A stretch of 34,035 bases of DNA, from contig CAMLOR010000006.1 in assembly GCA_946481615.1 (NCBI GenBank), forward strand, positions 1-34,035, written 5' to 3'. This DNA comes from an uncultured Aquimonas sp. (GTDB lineage Bacteria > Pseudomonadota > Gammaproteobacteria > Xanthomonadales > Xanthomonadaceae). Both the position numbers and the translations under genes were made by a program. The notes beneath the pieces were generated by a model. It had not been told where the DNA came from, ran no database searches, and worked only from the letters and a program-made list of their open reading frames with translations. Position 1 is the stretch's first letter; each line of letters begins with the position of its first letter. Below are positions 16,304-24,054 of the stretch, piece after piece.

Positions 16304-16978
16304 ATGACCTGTCTCATCGCGCCGTCCATCCTTTCCGCCAACTTCGCGAAGCTGGGCGAAGAAGTCGACGCCGTTCTCGCGGCCGGCGCCGACTGGGTGC
16401 ATTTCGACGTGATGGACAACCACTACGTGCCCAATCTCACCATCGGCCCGCTGGTGTGCGAGGCGCTGCGCAAGCACGGCGTCACCGCGCCCATCGACGT
16501 GCATCTGATGGTGAAGCCCGTCGACCGCATCGTGCCGGATTTCGCCAAGGCCGGTGCCACGTACATCTCCTTCCACCCCGAAGCGAGCGAGCACGTGCAC
16601 CGCACCGTGCAGCTGATCAAGGCGAACGGCTGCAAGGCGGGGCTGGTGCTCAATCCCGCGACGCCGGTGGAGGTGCTCGACTACGTGCTCGAGGAACTCG
16701 ATCTGGTGCTGCTGATGTCGGTCAATCCGGGCTTCGGCGGGCAGGCCTTCATTCCTTCCGCACTCGACAAGCTGCGTCGCGTGCGCGAACGCATCGACCG
16801 CAGCGGCAAGGACATCCGGCTGGAGATCGACGGCGGCGTGAAGGCCGACAACATCGGCGAGATCGCGCGCGCCGGCGCCGACACCTTCGTCGCGGGTTCG
16901 GCCATCTTCAACGCAACCGACTATCGCGCGGTGATCGCGGCGATGCGCGAATCGGTGCGCGCGGCCCGCACCACGTAA
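16304..16978 (+). CDS. rpe: Ribulose-phosphate 3-epimerase
   Basis: 224 residues of the TIM-barrel epimerase, interconverting ribulose 5-phosphate and xylulose 5-phosphate in the pentose phosphate pathway. Metal and catalytic residues are visible in [12 protein letters not shown] (His33, Asp35), DVHLMV (His67), [11 protein letters not shown] and [11 protein letters not shown]. Length and motifs are normal. The 3' end overlaps the convergent sortase gene by 58 bases, leaving no room for a terminator. Confidence 0.97.
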   Translation: MTCLIAPSILSANFAKLGEEVDAVLAAGADWVHFDVMDNHYVPNLTIGPLVCEALRKHGVTAPIDVHLMVKPVDRIVPDFAKAGATYISFHPEASEHVHRTVQLIKANGCKAGLVLNPATPVEVLDYVLEELDLVLLMSVNPGFGGQAFIPSALDKLRRVRERIDRSGKDIRLEIDGGVKADNIGEIARAGADTFVAGSAIFNATDYRAVIAAMRESVRAARTT

Positions 16979-17502
16979 CGCAGCGGTCCGCCGGGCACCA
17001 CGGCGTCGAACGGCCAGCAGGTCACCAGCAGCAGAGAATCATCGTCGCCCACGCGCAGCGTTTCGCGCGTGGCATCGGCGATGCGAGTGTCGATCACGCG
17101 ATAGTGCGCCGAAGCCTGCGCGCCTTGCAGCGTGATCCTGTCGCCGGCCGCGAGATCCCGCAGGAAGGCGAAGTGGGTGTCGCGGTGACCGCTGATGACG
17201 GCCGTGCCGTGTGCGCCCGGTGTAGCCGTGGATTCGGCCCAGCCCGGGCCGAAGGCGAGCGTGCGGCCGGCATCGCCGGCTAGCACGATCTGATCGATGC
17301 CGTGGGCGGGAACCTGCAGGCGCGCCACGGGATGCGTGTCGGCCCACGGCCACGGCTTGTATTCGACACCGTTCGCCTGCGTGGCCTCCCAGGCATCGCG
17401 CAGCAACTGCTGCGCGAGCCAGGCCTTGGCATGGAGGTAACTCGCGTCGAGCGCGAGCGCCAGCGCGATCAGCGTCAGCAGGCCTGCCGCGAGACGCCTC
17501 AC
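16921..17502 (-). CDS. Class GN (proteobacterial dedicated) sortase
   Basis: 193 residues from the GTG at 17502. One N-terminal membrane helix (about 5-20) is followed by a sortase catalytic domain with His106 in [14 protein letters not shown], Cys162 in [10 protein letters not shown] and Arg175 in GGPLRYVV, the complete catalytic triad. Sortases cleave a C-terminal sorting motif and transpeptidate the protein. In Proteobacteria this subfamily usually has one dedicated target encoded next door, as here. A GTG at 17595 would extend the protein through a type B repeat (residues TTVRDEPVEPS) and is disfavoured for that reason. No clear Shine-Dalgarno is present at either start. Confidence 0.9.
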   Translation of the reverse strand: MRRLAAGLLTLIALALALDASYLHAKAWLAQQLLRDAWEATQANGVEYKPWPWADTHPVARLQVPAHGIDQIVLAGDAGRTLAFGPGWAESTATPGAHGTAVISGHRDTHFAFLRDLAAGDRITLQGAQASAHYRVIDTRIADATRETLRVGDDDSLLLVTCWPFDAVVPGGPLRYVVRAARTDSRIAAITAR

Positions 17503-17524
17503 AACGGCCGCGGACCGGGGCGAC

Positions 17525-17645
17525 GGTTCGACAGGCTCATCGCGAACGGTGGTCGCGGGCTGCGGCGACGCTTCGGACTTCACAGTGGCCGCCACTTCAC
17601 ATCGACGGGCTGCTTCACCCGTTCGGGGTGAGCCTGTCGAATCCC
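17525..17645. repeat. Inverted pair of type B repeats between sortase and small gene
   Basis: The copies at 17525-17555 (GGTTCGACAGGCTCATCGCG...) and 17614-17645 (ACCCGTTCGGGGTGAGCCTG...) are in opposite orientation. A third degenerate fragment is suspected near 17661-17696. The second copy lies inside the 3' part of the 94-residue gene, and the first just upstream of the sortase start. Confidence 0.85.
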
Positions 17646-17864
17646 TCGCCTCGATCCCCGCGCTTCACCGCGAATGGTTTTCGCAGGCTCGGGATACGGC
17701 CCGCGCGGCCGCGACGGTTCTTCGCGCTTCCAGTCGCGCAACCCGGTGACGAATGCCGACGATTCGATATGCACGTGCGCATCGGCACCCAGTTCGTATT
17801 CGCCGTGCGTCACGCGGCGCGCATCGTCGGCGAGGAAGAAATCGGCAGGCAGGTAGCAGTCCAT
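17580..17864 (-). CDS. Unrecognised 94-residue protein between sortase target and sortase
   Basis: It starts MDCYLPADFFLADDARRVTHG. No family is recognised. It has no signal peptide or membrane segment. The first 50 residues are acidic/aromatic with a Cys at position 3. From about residue 50 on it becomes basic and Pro/Gly-rich, and near the end it reads through a type B repeat (GIRQAHPERVKQP), so the original C-terminus may have been replaced. Translation is well supported by AAGGAGG seven bases before the ATG, located inside the last codons of the target gene, whose stop is two bases upstream. It may be a chaperone or accessory for the sortase pair (inference from position only). Confidence 0.65.
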   Translation of the reverse strand: MDCYLPADFFLADDARRVTHGEYELGADAHVHIESSAFVTGLRDWKREEPSRPRGPYPEPAKTIRGEARGSRRGIRQAHPERVKQPVDVKWRPL

Positions 17865-17866
17865 GA

Positions 17867-19843
17867 TCAGGCCTCCTTGGGGCGGAACAGGGCGAGAGCG
17901 ACGAGGATCAGCGCGGCGGCGAGGGCGAATTTGCTGCGCGCATCGGTGCCGCCTTGCGCGTAGCCGAGGTGTCCGTCGGGCGTGGCGTTGTCGAACTTCA
18001 CCGAGGCCAGGTCGTTGCCTTCCGGCCGCACCGGCGCGTGTTCGACCGCCACCAGGCTGGTGAAGCGGCTGACGAGATGGTGTTCGATGGCGAGCGCCAC
18101 GATCTGCGGCCGCACCATTTCCTCCGCGGCGCCCTGGCGCAGTTCGTCCTCGAGCGCGTCGATCTTGCTGCGGCCCCACAGGCGCGCCACGCCGTCGATG
18201 GCGTAGCCGCGCGTCAGGTTCAGCGCGTCCTGCCATTCGCCCTGCACGCTCCAGCCTTTGGCCTTGAGCATGCCGCCGGCGGCCGGCAGCTTCGCGACGG
18301 CGAGCAGCGGTTCGCCGTGATAGAGGTCGGGCAGGCGCGACGGATAGACTTCGGCACCGGCCGGCCACTGCAGATCGATGTCGGACAGCGCCGGCCGATC
18401 GAGCCGCGCGAACAACGCGTCCATCTGCGTCACCACGTGTTCCGGCGCGCGGATCACGAGATCGCTGCCGCGACCGAGTTCGGCCGCCTTGCTCAGGAAC
18501 CAGCCATTCGGCGCGCTGCCGATGCCGACGGGGAACAGACGCGCGGCGCCCAGATCGCGTTCGATCTTGCCCAGCAGCTCGGCTTCGTTGCCGACCGCGG
18601 CGTCGGTGACGAACACGACCTGCCGCACGTAACCCGAGGGCGCCTCGCCCTTCAGCGCCAGGTCCAGCGCCGGCATCATCTCGGTGCCGCCGGTGGCCTG
18701 CAGCGCGGCGATCCAGTCGGAGGCCACGCGCAGATGTTCGGGATCGGCAGGCACGGCGTGCTCGCACAACTGCTCGGTGATCGAGTTGAACTGGATCAGG
18801 TTGAAGCGGTCGCCGGGACGCAGTCGCGCCAGCGCTTCCACCAGCGCGGCGCGCGCCTGGCGGATCGACAGGCCTTCCATCGAGCCGGAGGTGTCGATGA
18901 CGAGCATCAGTTCGCGCGGCAGGGCATCCACCTTCTGCGTCGGCGGCACCAGCATGGCGAAGGCGTAGCGTTCGTCGCCGCGCTGTTCGACGAACAGCGC
19001 GCTCTGCGGCGAAGCGTTCGGCGCGGGCGTCCAGCGCAGCTCGAAGTCGCGGTCGCTGGGCACCACTTCGTCGGACAGGGTGATGACGGCCTTGTCGCCC
19101 TGCTGCTGCACATCGACCTGGTGCGTCGGGCTGTCGATGCCCGCCAGCACCACGCCCGGTGTCAGATCGGCGCGCAGCGAAACCGTGGGCTCCATCGCCC
19201 GCGCCTGCACGCCGGCGGCATCGGCCGCGGGAACCGACTGCGCATCGCCCGCCGCGTAGCGCGGCGTGAGCGTCAGCGGCAACGCGATCGAGAACACGCC
19301 GTCGCGATAGTCGACCTTCTGCCAGTAGCCGATGCGCACCTGCACGGTTTCGCCCGGCCCGATGTTCGCCACCGCGGTCCGGAACAGATTCGGACGGCTC
19401 TGCTCGACCAGCGCGCTGGCCTGTCCCGCCGCGGCCGCGGCCTGGTAGATCGCTTGCGCTTCCTGCTTCTCGCGCACCTCGCCCACGATCACGCGCTCGC
19501 CAATCTGCACGTTGAGCGCATGCACGGCGGCGCTTTCGGGCAGCGGCAGCAGGTAGCGGCCTTCGATCCACTCGCCACTGCCGTTGCGATAGGTCTGCTC
19601 GACGGTGACTTCCGCCAGCAGGCCTTCGATGCGGAAATGCACGTCGGTGTCGAGCGCGGCCTGCGTGGTCCACTGGCCGTCGGCGAGTTCGAACTGCAGG
19701 CCTTCGGGTTCGGCCGCGGGCGTCTGCGCGCCGGCGCGCGCCGCCAGCGCCATCAGCAGGAAGGCGATGCCGAGCCGGCGCTGGCGTTGCAACCGCGCGA
19801 CGGGCAGGCAGCGCGGCTTGCGGGTGACACGGGGGGAGTCCAT
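17867..19843 (-). CDS. Sortase target protein with VIT and VWA domains
   Basis: 658 residues. An N-terminal signal anchor (about 24-40, GIAFLLMALAARAGAQ) is followed by a VIT domain (about 48-190) with VEQTYRNGSGEWIEGRYLLP and a VWA domain from about 311 with the MIDAS motif DTSGS (317-321), then ATGGTEMMPAL and VVFVTDAAVGNE. A C-terminal hydrophobic helix (about 639-653) precedes RPKEA. The architecture matches the single dedicated target of class GN sortases (inter-alpha-trypsin-inhibitor-like). A normal target has an LPXTG-like motif just before the helix. Here only NATPDGHLGYAQGGTDARSK is present, so the motif is absent or highly diverged. The ATG at 19843 follows GAGGAA. It heads a three-gene operon with the small gene and the sortase. 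Confidence 0.9.
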   Translation of the reverse strand: MDSPRVTRKPRCLPVARLQRQRRLGIAFLLMALAARAGAQTPAAEPEGLQFELADGQWTTQAALDTDVHFRIEGLLAEVTVEQTYRNGSGEWIEGRYLLPLPESAAVHALNVQIGERVIVGEVREKQEAQAIYQAAAAAGQASALVEQSRPNLFRTAVANIGPGETVQVRIGYWQKVDYRDGVFSIALPLTLTPRYAAGDAQSVPAADAAGVQARAMEPTVSLRADLTPGVVLAGIDSPTHQVDVQQQGDKAVITLSDEVVPSDRDFELRWTPAPNASPQSALFVEQRGDERYAFAMLVPPTQKVDALPRELMLVIDTSGSMEGLSIRQARAALVEALARLRPGDRFNLIQFNSITEQLCEHAVPADPEHLRVASDWIAALQATGGTEMMPALDLALKGEAPSGYVRQVVFVTDAAVGNEAELLGKIERDLGAARLFPVGIGSAPNGWFLSKAAELGRGSDLVIRAPEHVVTQMDALFARLDRPALSDIDLQWPAGAEVYPSRLPDLYHGEPLLAVAKLPAAGGMLKAKGWSVQGEWQDALNLTRGYAIDGVARLWGRSKIDALEDELRQGAAEEMVRPQIVALAIEHHLVSRFTSLVAVEHAPVRPEGNDLASVKFDNATPDGHLGYAQGGTDARSKFALAAALILVALALFRPKEA

Positions 19844-19984
19844 GGGGTTTCCTCGCGCGAACCATTCGCGCTCGGATGCCATGAAAACCGGCGCGCGGGC
19901 CTCGCGGGCGGCGCGCCGCGGTGCGAACGGCGACGGTTTCTGGCGAATCCGGGGCAGGGCGTCGTGCGCGGACGCGCGGCTCGC

Positions 19985-19990
19985 TATGCT
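19985..19990 (+). promoter_or_regulatory. -10-like TATGCT upstream of the response regulator
   Basis: TATGCT would place the transcript start near 19997, leaving a leader of about 23 bases with GAGG before ATG 20020. It lies in the 176-base divergent gap shared with the sortase-target operon. No convincing -35 is seen. Confidence 0.35.
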
Positions 19991-20019
19991 GCGCGCATCC
20001 ACCCTGCCGAGGCTGCCCG

Positions 20020-20709
20020 ATGAGCCGCACCATCGCCATCGTCGAAGACGAACCCGCGATCCGCGCCAACTACGTCGACGCGCTGCAGCGCTACGGCTGG
20101 AACGTGGCGGCGTTCGCCTCGCGCCCGGAAGCGCAGGTGGCCTTCGCGCTCAAGCTGCCCGATCTCGTGATCATCGACGTGGGACTGGGCGACGAGCCCG
20201 AGGGCGGCTTCGAGCTGTGCCGCGAACTGCGCTCGCGCGCGCCGACGCTGCCGATCCTGTTCCTCACCGCGCGCGATTCCGACCTCGACATCATCAGCGG
20301 CCTGCGCCTGGGCGCCGACGATTACCTCACCAAGGACATCTCGCTGCCGCAGCTCACCGCGCGCGTGCAGGCGCTGTTCCGCCGCATGGACGCACTGCGC
20401 GCACCGCAGGCGCGCGACACCGTGCTCACGCTGCGCGGGCTGCGCCTGGAAGTCGAACGCATGCGCGTGAGCTGGAACGGCGAGGAAGTGCCGCTCACCG
20501 TCACCGAGTTCTGGATGGTGCACGCGCTGGCGCGCCACCCCGGTCATGTCAAATCGCGCGAGCAGCTGATGCGCGAGGCGCAGATCGTCGTCGACGACGC
20601 CACCGTGACCTCGCACATCAAGCGCATGCGCAAGAAGTTCATCGCCATCGATGCGGACTTCGACGAGATCGACACCGTGCACGGCGCCGGCTATCGCTGG
20701 CGGCCCTGA
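20020..20709 (+). CDS. pdsR: Response regulator of the dedicated sortase system (OmpR type)
   Basis: 229 residues. The receiver domain (1-118) has acidic pocket Asp10/Glu11 (VEDEP), phospho-acceptor Asp53 (VIIDVGLGD), Thr83 and Lys105 (DYLTKD). A winged helix DNA-binding domain follows, with VPLTVTEFWMVHALARHPGH, then VKSREQLMREAQ, ending VHGAGYRWRP. Divergent placement next to the sortase target supports PdsR, the regulator known to co-occur with class GN sortases. Its usual partner histidine kinase (PdsS) is not downstream: the next gene is convergent and overlaps by 19 bases. GAGG (20009-20012) precedes the ATG. Confidence 0.88.
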   Translation: MSRTIAIVEDEPAIRANYVDALQRYGWNVAAFASRPEAQVAFALKLPDLVIIDVGLGDEPEGGFELCRELRSRAPTLPILFLTARDSDLDIISGLRLGADDYLTKDISLPQLTARVQALFRRMDALRAPQARDTVLTLRGLRLEVERMRVSWNGEEVPLTVTEFWMVHALARHPGHVKSREQLMREAQIVVDDATVTSHIKRMRKKFIAIDADFDEIDTVHGAGYRWRP

Positions 20710-21440
20710 GTTTCCTCGTAGCGCTTGGCGTACTTCAGGAAGGCGTAGAAGGCCTGGGTTTTCGCGGCGAAGAAGCCGGCCCAGCCGTTGAGGAAGTAGC
20801 GCTTGCCGATGTAGAGCTTGAGGAAGGCGAAGGTCGGATAGCACAGCAGCCGCAAGGCCATCAGGCGTGGCGCCTTCTTCTGCGCCAGCAGCCCCGACGA
20901 ATAGCGGTTGATCTTCTCCACGCGCGTGGCGAGATCGGGTTCGCCGTAGTGGCGGAACGGCGCATCCAGATCGATCGGCGTGCCGTCGGTCACCGGCGCG
21001 GCGTGCACCGGCACGTCGTTCATTCGCCCACGCGATCGGCGGAACAAGCGCAGTTGCCAGTTCGGCCGGGTGCCCGGATGCGGCCAGCGCCAGAACAGCC
21101 ATTCCTCGCGCGGCAGGCGGTAGCCGTCGGCGCGCGGCGCGTGCAGCTCGTGCTCGATGGCGGCGCGGCCCTGGTCGGTGAGGTGTTCGTCGGCGTCCAG
21201 CAGCAGCACCCAGTCGTGCGTGGCCTTGTCGATGGCCGATTGCTTCTGCGGGCCGTAACCCTTGAACGGTTCGACGTGCAGCACGGCGTCGAAGCGGTGC
21301 GCGATGTCCTGCGTGGTATCCGTCGAGCCCGAATCGAGCACGACGATCTCATCGCACCAGGCCAGGCTCGCGAGGCAGCGCTCGAGCGTGGCGGCGTTGT
21401 CCAGGGTGGTGACCACCGCGCTGACGGGGGCGCGCCTCAT
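20691..21440 (-). CDS. GT2 family glycosyltransferase, LPS-core type (WaaE-like)
   Basis: 249 residues. It begins APVSAVVTTLDNAATLERCL, has the nucleotide-sugar motifs VLDSGSTDTT (about 35-43) and LLLDADEHLT with the DxD-type 82-84, and the GYGPQKQSAIDKA segment typical of WaaE/KdtX-like enzymes that add a glucose to the LPS inner core. No transmembrane barrel is present; the enzyme is probably membrane-associated in the cytoplasm. The sugar specificity is not certain. The start overlaps the O-antigen ligase stop (ATGA), and AAGGAA precedes it. The 3' end overlaps the response regulator gene. Confidence 0.88.
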   Translation of the reverse strand: MRRAPVSAVVTTLDNAATLERCLASLAWCDEIVVLDSGSTDTTQDIAHRFDAVLHVEPFKGYGPQKQSAIDKATHDWVLLLDADEHLTDQGRAAIEHELHAPRADGYRLPREEWLFWRWPHPGTRPNWQLRLFRRSRGRMNDVPVHAAPVTDGTPIDLDAPFRHYGEPDLATRVEKINRYSSGLLAQKKAPRLMALRLLCYPTFAFLKLYIGKRYFLNGWAGFFAAKTQAFYAFLKYAKRYEETQGRQR

Positions 21441-22645
21441 GCCGGTTCCTTCGCGTGCAGCGCGCCGATCCACAGCGCCAGCATCGCGAACAGCAGCAGC
21501 GACCAGAAGCTCGAATACATTGCGTAGTGCGTGTTGAGCGGGAACAGCATCGCGGCCAGCGCGTACGCAGGCGCCGCGGCGCGCTCGCGCGCGGCAGGCG
21601 CGGACGCACGCCACGCACGGAACGCGACGACCGCGCCGGCGAGCCAGCACAGCAGGCCGAACCCGCCGGTTTCCGACAGCACTTCGAGCACGAGCTGGTG
21701 CGCGTGCAGCGCGCCGCTGCCGTGCGCGGGGTCGAGCCAGTGATCGTCCGGCGCGGCATGCGCGGCGTAGGCTTCGCGGAAGCCGCGCACGCCCACGCCG
21801 TTGACCGGATGCGCGGCCGTCATCGCCAGCGCCGTGCGCCAGATCGGCACGCGGAAGGAGAGCGCGTAGTCGAGCGCTTCCGGATCGCCGCGCAACGCCG
21901 CTGCGGTGCGATCCATGCGTTCGGCGAAGCGGGGGGAGAGCGCGTTCGCGGCGACGATGGCGAGAAGGCTGGCGAGCAGCAGCGCGCCGAGCGCGAGCGC
22001 GCCACGCTTCAAGCCGAGGCGGCGCCACGCGATGCAGGCGACGACGACGGCGAGCGCGATCCAGGCGGCGCGCGCACCGGCGAGGAGGACGACGGCGAGA
22101 ATGACGAGGAACGCGGCGAGCGCCCGTGCCCGTTCCCCCCAAGCCCAAAGCAACACGAACGGCGCCAACACCGCCACCACCCCACCCAGCTTCAGATTGT
22201 CGTCCCCGAAGATTCCGCTCAACCGATCCGCCCGCGCCACCCCGCCCAGGCTCACGCCCGTCGCCGCCTGCACCAGCGCATCCAGGCACCAGAACGCGAC
22301 GATCGCCGCGAGCGCGCCGCAGGCGAACCGCACGCGCGCCGCATCGCGCAGCGCGACCGTCGCGAACAACAGCAGCAATCCGAAACGCAGGTCCGTCGCC
22401 ACCTCCATCCACGACTTGCGCGCATCGACCGAGTCGAACGCGGATACCAGCTCCGGCAGCCAGTACGCGCCGAACAGTGCCGGCGCCAACCGTGTCGCCG
22501 GCGCGCGCCAGTCGACACGCGGAAGCAGCAGCAACATCCACACCGAAGCCACCAGCACGGGCAGCTCTGCGGCGGCGCCGAAGGGCAGCAGGAACACGAT
22601 CGCTGCCAGCGTCCACACCTTCGGATCGCGCGCGGCCTCAGACAT
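21437..22645 (-). CDS. O-antigen ligase/polymerase family (Wzy_C) membrane protein
   Basis: 402 residues with about 10-12 membrane helices. The conserved ligase region includes RAAWIALAVVVA, then the periplasmic loop HPVNGVGVRGFREAYAAH, and HAHQLVLEVLSETGGFGLLC, matching the Wzy_C (WaaL-like) family. Such proteins transfer undecaprenyl-linked glycan to lipid A-core. Whether it ligates O-antigen or another glycan is unresolved. It overlaps both operon neighbours (stop/start overlap with GT2, 8 bases with GT4), indicating tight coupling. Confidence 0.88.
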   Translation of the reverse strand: MSEAARDPKVWTLAAIVFLLPFGAAAELPVLVASVWMLLLLPRVDWRAPATRLAPALFGAYWLPELVSAFDSVDARKSWMEVATDLRFGLLLLFATVALRDAARVRFACGALAAIVAFWCLDALVQAATGVSLGGVARADRLSGIFGDDNLKLGGVVAVLAPFVLLWAWGERARALAAFLVILAVVLLAGARAAWIALAVVVACIAWRRLGLKRGALALGALLLASLLAIVAANALSPRFAERMDRTAAALRGDPEALDYALSFRVPIWRTALAMTAAHPVNGVGVRGFREAYAAHAAPDDHWLDPAHGSGALHAHQLVLEVLSETGGFGLLCWLAGAVVAFRAWRASAPAARERAAAPAYALAAMLFPLNTHYAMYSSFWSLLLFAMLALWIGALHAKEPA

Positions 22646-23798
22646 CGATGAGTTCCGCGTACACGGCCAGCGTGGCGCGTTGCATGTCGGCGAGCGTCGG
22701 GCCGCGATAGGGCGACATCGGTGGCGGTGCATCGAGCAGCGCGGCCGCGCGTTCGGCCAGCACGCGTGGTTCGGCGTTCGGCACCGGCAGTTCGGCACCG
22801 ATATCGATGCGGCCCTGGCCGTCGACCTGCACACGCCCCGCCGGGAAGTGCTCGGCGAGGATTTCACCCACGCCGCCGTGATCCAGGCCGAGCACGGGCC
22901 GGCCGAGGCTCAGCGCTTCGGCCACGGTGCGTCCGAAGGCCTCGGGCTTGTTCGAAAGCTGCAGCACCAGGTCGGCGCTCGCCAGCACATCGCGCACGTC
23001 GTGCCGCGGCGCGCTGATCACCACGCGCTCGGCCACGCCCATTGCCAGCGCCAGCCGTTCGAGTTCGCGCACGTAGGCTTCGCGGCCCGTTTCGCGCGCG
23101 CCCAGCAGCAGCAACTTCACGTCGAAGCCCTGCGAGCGCAGCATCGCGAGCAGACGGATCGCGGTGTCGTGGCCTTTCAGCCGCGTGCCGCGGCCGGGCA
23201 GCACCAGCAACCGGCCACCTTCGAGCTGCGGGTATTCGGCATGGAACTGCGCCAGCCAGGCCGGCGGCGGGCGATGGCCGAAGGGAAACGCCGCCGGATC
23301 GATGCCGCGCGGGATGACGCGCAGTTTGCCCGCGTCGATCGACGGATAGTTCGCCAGCACGTAGCGCCGCACCGTTTCCGAAACGCAGATCACGCGTTCG
23401 CCGCGCGTGAGGATGGCGCTGTAGCGGCCGGGCGAATTGAGGCCGTGCACGCTGGTGACGAAAGCCGGCGGCCACCCGCGCAGGCGGCGCAGCGCGAAAT
23501 GCGCCAGCCACGCCGGCAGGCGCGAGCGCGCGTGCACGAGCGCCGGACGTTGCTCTTCGAACAGCCGGCGCAGCGAGGCGACATGGCGCAGCGTGCGCAG
23601 CGACTTGCGCCCGAGATCCAGCGCGACGTGCTCGCTGCCTTCGCGTTCGAGCTGCGGCAGCAGCCGTCCGCCCGCGGAAACCACCACCGAGCGCGCACCG
23701 CGTTCGACCAGCGCGCGCCCGATCTCGAGCGTGGCGCGCTCGACGCCGCCGGATTCGAGCGCCGGCAGCAACTGCATCACGGTGGGCGCGCGGGCCAC
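22638..23798 (-). CDS. GT4 family glycosyltransferase
   Basis: 386 residues with a GT-B fold. The N-terminal glycine loop is LLPALESGGVERATLEIGRA, with VHARSRLPAWLAHFALR and CVSETVRRYVL; the C-terminal donor site is LSNKPEAFGRTVAEALSLGR, then PVLGLDHGGVGEIL, the E-x7-E retaining motif. It probably adds a sugar to LPS core or O-chain, consistent with the following ligase and GT2 genes. The start GTG at 23798 is weakly supported. The ATG at 23777 (MQLLPALESGG) would lose seven residues. Confidence 0.9.
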   Translation of the reverse strand: MARAPTVMQLLPALESGGVERATLEIGRALVERGARSVVVSAGGRLLPQLEREGSEHVALDLGRKSLRTLRHVASLRRLFEEQRPALVHARSRLPAWLAHFALRRLRGWPPAFVTSVHGLNSPGRYSAILTRGERVICVSETVRRYVLANYPSIDAGKLRVIPRGIDPAAFPFGHRPPPAWLAQFHAEYPQLEGGRLLVLPGRGTRLKGHDTAIRLLAMLRSQGFDVKLLLLGARETGREAYVRELERLALAMGVAERVVISAPRHDVRDVLASADLVLQLSNKPEAFGRTVAEALSLGRPVLGLDHGGVGEILAEHFPAGRVQVDGQGRIDIGAELPVPNAEPRVLAERAAALLDAPPPMSPYRGPTLADMQRATLAVYAELIDV

Positions 23799-23811
23799 GC
23801 GCGTCAGCGGC

Positions 23812-24009
23812 TCAGCCGATCAGGACGTAGTGCGCGCCGCAGTACGGGCACTGGCACTCGCCTTCGGCTTCCAGCGGCAGGTAGACCTTCGGATGCGAAT
23901 TCCACAGCGCCATCGACGGCATCGGGCAGGACACGGGCAGATCAGCGCGCGTCACTTCGTAGCGGTTCTGGGCGTTGGCGGGCTGGTGGCCCGCGGGGAC
24001 GTGCGACAT
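23812..24009 (-). CDS. CHCC-type zinc finger protein
   Basis: 65 residues. The zinc site Cys28-His39-Cys54-Cys57 lies in VSCPMPSMALWNSHPKVYLP and CQCPYCGAHYVL, matching the zf-CHCC domain shared with the mitochondrial complex I subunit NDUFS6. The bacterial function is unknown. It is the first gene of the glycan operon, 13 bases before GT4. A TAGAAT hexamer upstream gives it a plausible promoter. Confidence 0.87.
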   Translation of the reverse strand: MSHVPAGHQPANAQNRYEVTRADLPVSCPMPSMALWNSHPKVYLPLEAEGECQCPYCGAHYVLIG

Positions 24010-24039
24010 CGGGAGGCCTGGAGGTGTAGCGACCGGGTC

Positions 24040-24045
24040 ATTCTA
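24040..24045 (-). promoter_or_regulatory. -10-like TAGAAT of the zinc finger/glycan operon
   Basis: On the minus strand TAGAAT lies 30 bases before the zinc finger ATG, next to the edge of the repeat cluster. It would give a leader of about 23 bases. Confidence 0.35.
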
Positions 24046-24054
24046 CCGCCGCCC

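Noticed and set aside
19861..19960. GC-rich inverted runs in the sortase-target/response-regulator gap as operators
   Set aside because: Arms are short and expected by chance at this base composition; no clear dyad with defined ends.
17954..20023. 689-residue open frame antisense to the sortase target
   Set aside because: Same shadow effect; the target strand carries VIT and VWA motifs and a ribosome binding site, the antisense frame none.
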